A program made the position numbers and the translations under genes. A stretch of 6,223 nucleotides of DNA from Bacillota bacterium (lineage in GTDB: Bacteria > Bacillota > Sulfobacillia > RBS10-35 > JAJYVM01): the NCBI GenBank assembly GCA_021792015.1, contig JAJYVM010000241.1, forward strand, positions 1 to 6,223, in the 5' to 3' direction. Shown here piece by piece: positions 6,128-6,223 of this stretch (positions are counted from its first letter, which is position 1; every line of letters starts with the position of its first letter). The notes under the pieces are model-generated. The model was given only the letters and a program-made list of their open reading frames with translations. It had not been told where the DNA came from and did not search any database.

Positions 6128-6223
6128 ATGAAGACGACGTACCTGGCGGGGCGCGCCATCATCGGGACGGGGGAGCGGGTGGTGGCGGATGCGGCCGTGA
6201 CGGTGGAGGCCGGCAGGATCACC
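6128..6223 (+). CDS. Amidohydrolase-family enzyme, N-terminal fragment (runs off right edge)
   Basis: The first 32 codons of a gene open to the right edge. MKTTYLAGRAIIGTG followed by DAAVTVEAGRIT matches the small beta-sandwich start of metal-dependent amidohydrolases (liDGtG....daaVlVedGrI), which precedes the TIM-barrel catalytic domain. The metal ligands lie beyond the window, so the reaction cannot be named. Imidazolonepropionase-like enzymes, dipeptidases of the Xaa-Pro type and other deaminases or hydrolases all begin this way. ATG 6128 follows GGGGAG by seven bases and lies 13 bp after the DppC-type stop, so the gene is clearly in the transporter operon. The placement suggests it acts on what the transporter imports, for example splitting a dipeptide or cyclic amide; that is inference. 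Confidence 0.75.
   Translation, partial: MKTTYLAGRAIIGTGERVVADAAVTVEAGRIT

Noticed and set aside
4166..6222. Long minus-strand open frames opposite the two permease genes
   Set aside because: His/Arg/Gln-rich translations typical of the antisense of high-GC genes. The plus-strand permeases are unambiguous.

Overview
The window is high-GC bacterial DNA with strong G/C bias at third codon positions. GTG is used as often as ATG for starts, and most starts follow clear GGAGG-type ribosome binding sites. The substrate-binding lipoprotein has a Ser/Thr/Ala-rich tether after its lipobox. That style fits a high-GC monoderm-like lineage (high-GC Bacillota, Chloroflexota or Actinomycetota type), but nothing in the window fixes the taxon. 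No RNA gene, CRISPR array, insertion sequence or phage gene was found.

Layout, left to right. (1) Minus strand, 1-222: the N-terminal part of a LysE/RhtB-type amino-acid exporter running off the left edge. (2) Plus strand, 337-1092: an NAD-type short-chain dehydrogenase/reductase, divergent from the exporter across 114 bp that carry TGTCA/TGACA inverted repeats. (3) A GC-rich hairpin at 1093-1123 lies between the convergent ends of the dehydrogenase and a minus-strand membrane protein (1140-1736) that keeps degenerate PAP2-phosphatase motifs. (4) Upstream of the membrane protein, on the same strand, is a DUF1992 (DnaJC28-type conserved domain) gene, 1802-2357. Its coding signal is split over three reading frames, so it is a pseudogene or contains sequence errors. 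(5) A 199-bp divergent control region, 2358-2556. (6) Plus strand, 2557 to the right edge: a tightly packed operon with an SBP_bac_5 peptide-binding lipoprotein, a DppB-type permease, a DppC-type permease and the start of an amidohydrolase.

How the genes work together: the right half is a classical Dpp/Opp-type ABC importer. The lipoprotein captures a peptide or similar ligand and the two permeases form the channel. The amidohydrolase directly behind them probably processes the imported compound. The two ATPase subunits are not in the window and would be expected downstream or elsewhere in the genome. The left half holds unrelated housekeeping or accessory genes.

I see no convincing new multi-gene system. 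The points most worth a second look are the three-frame DUF1992 locus with its GA-rich imperfect repeat, the strong but out-of-frame Shine-Dalgarno/GTG upstream of the binding protein, and the PAP2-like protein with a replaced active-site residue.
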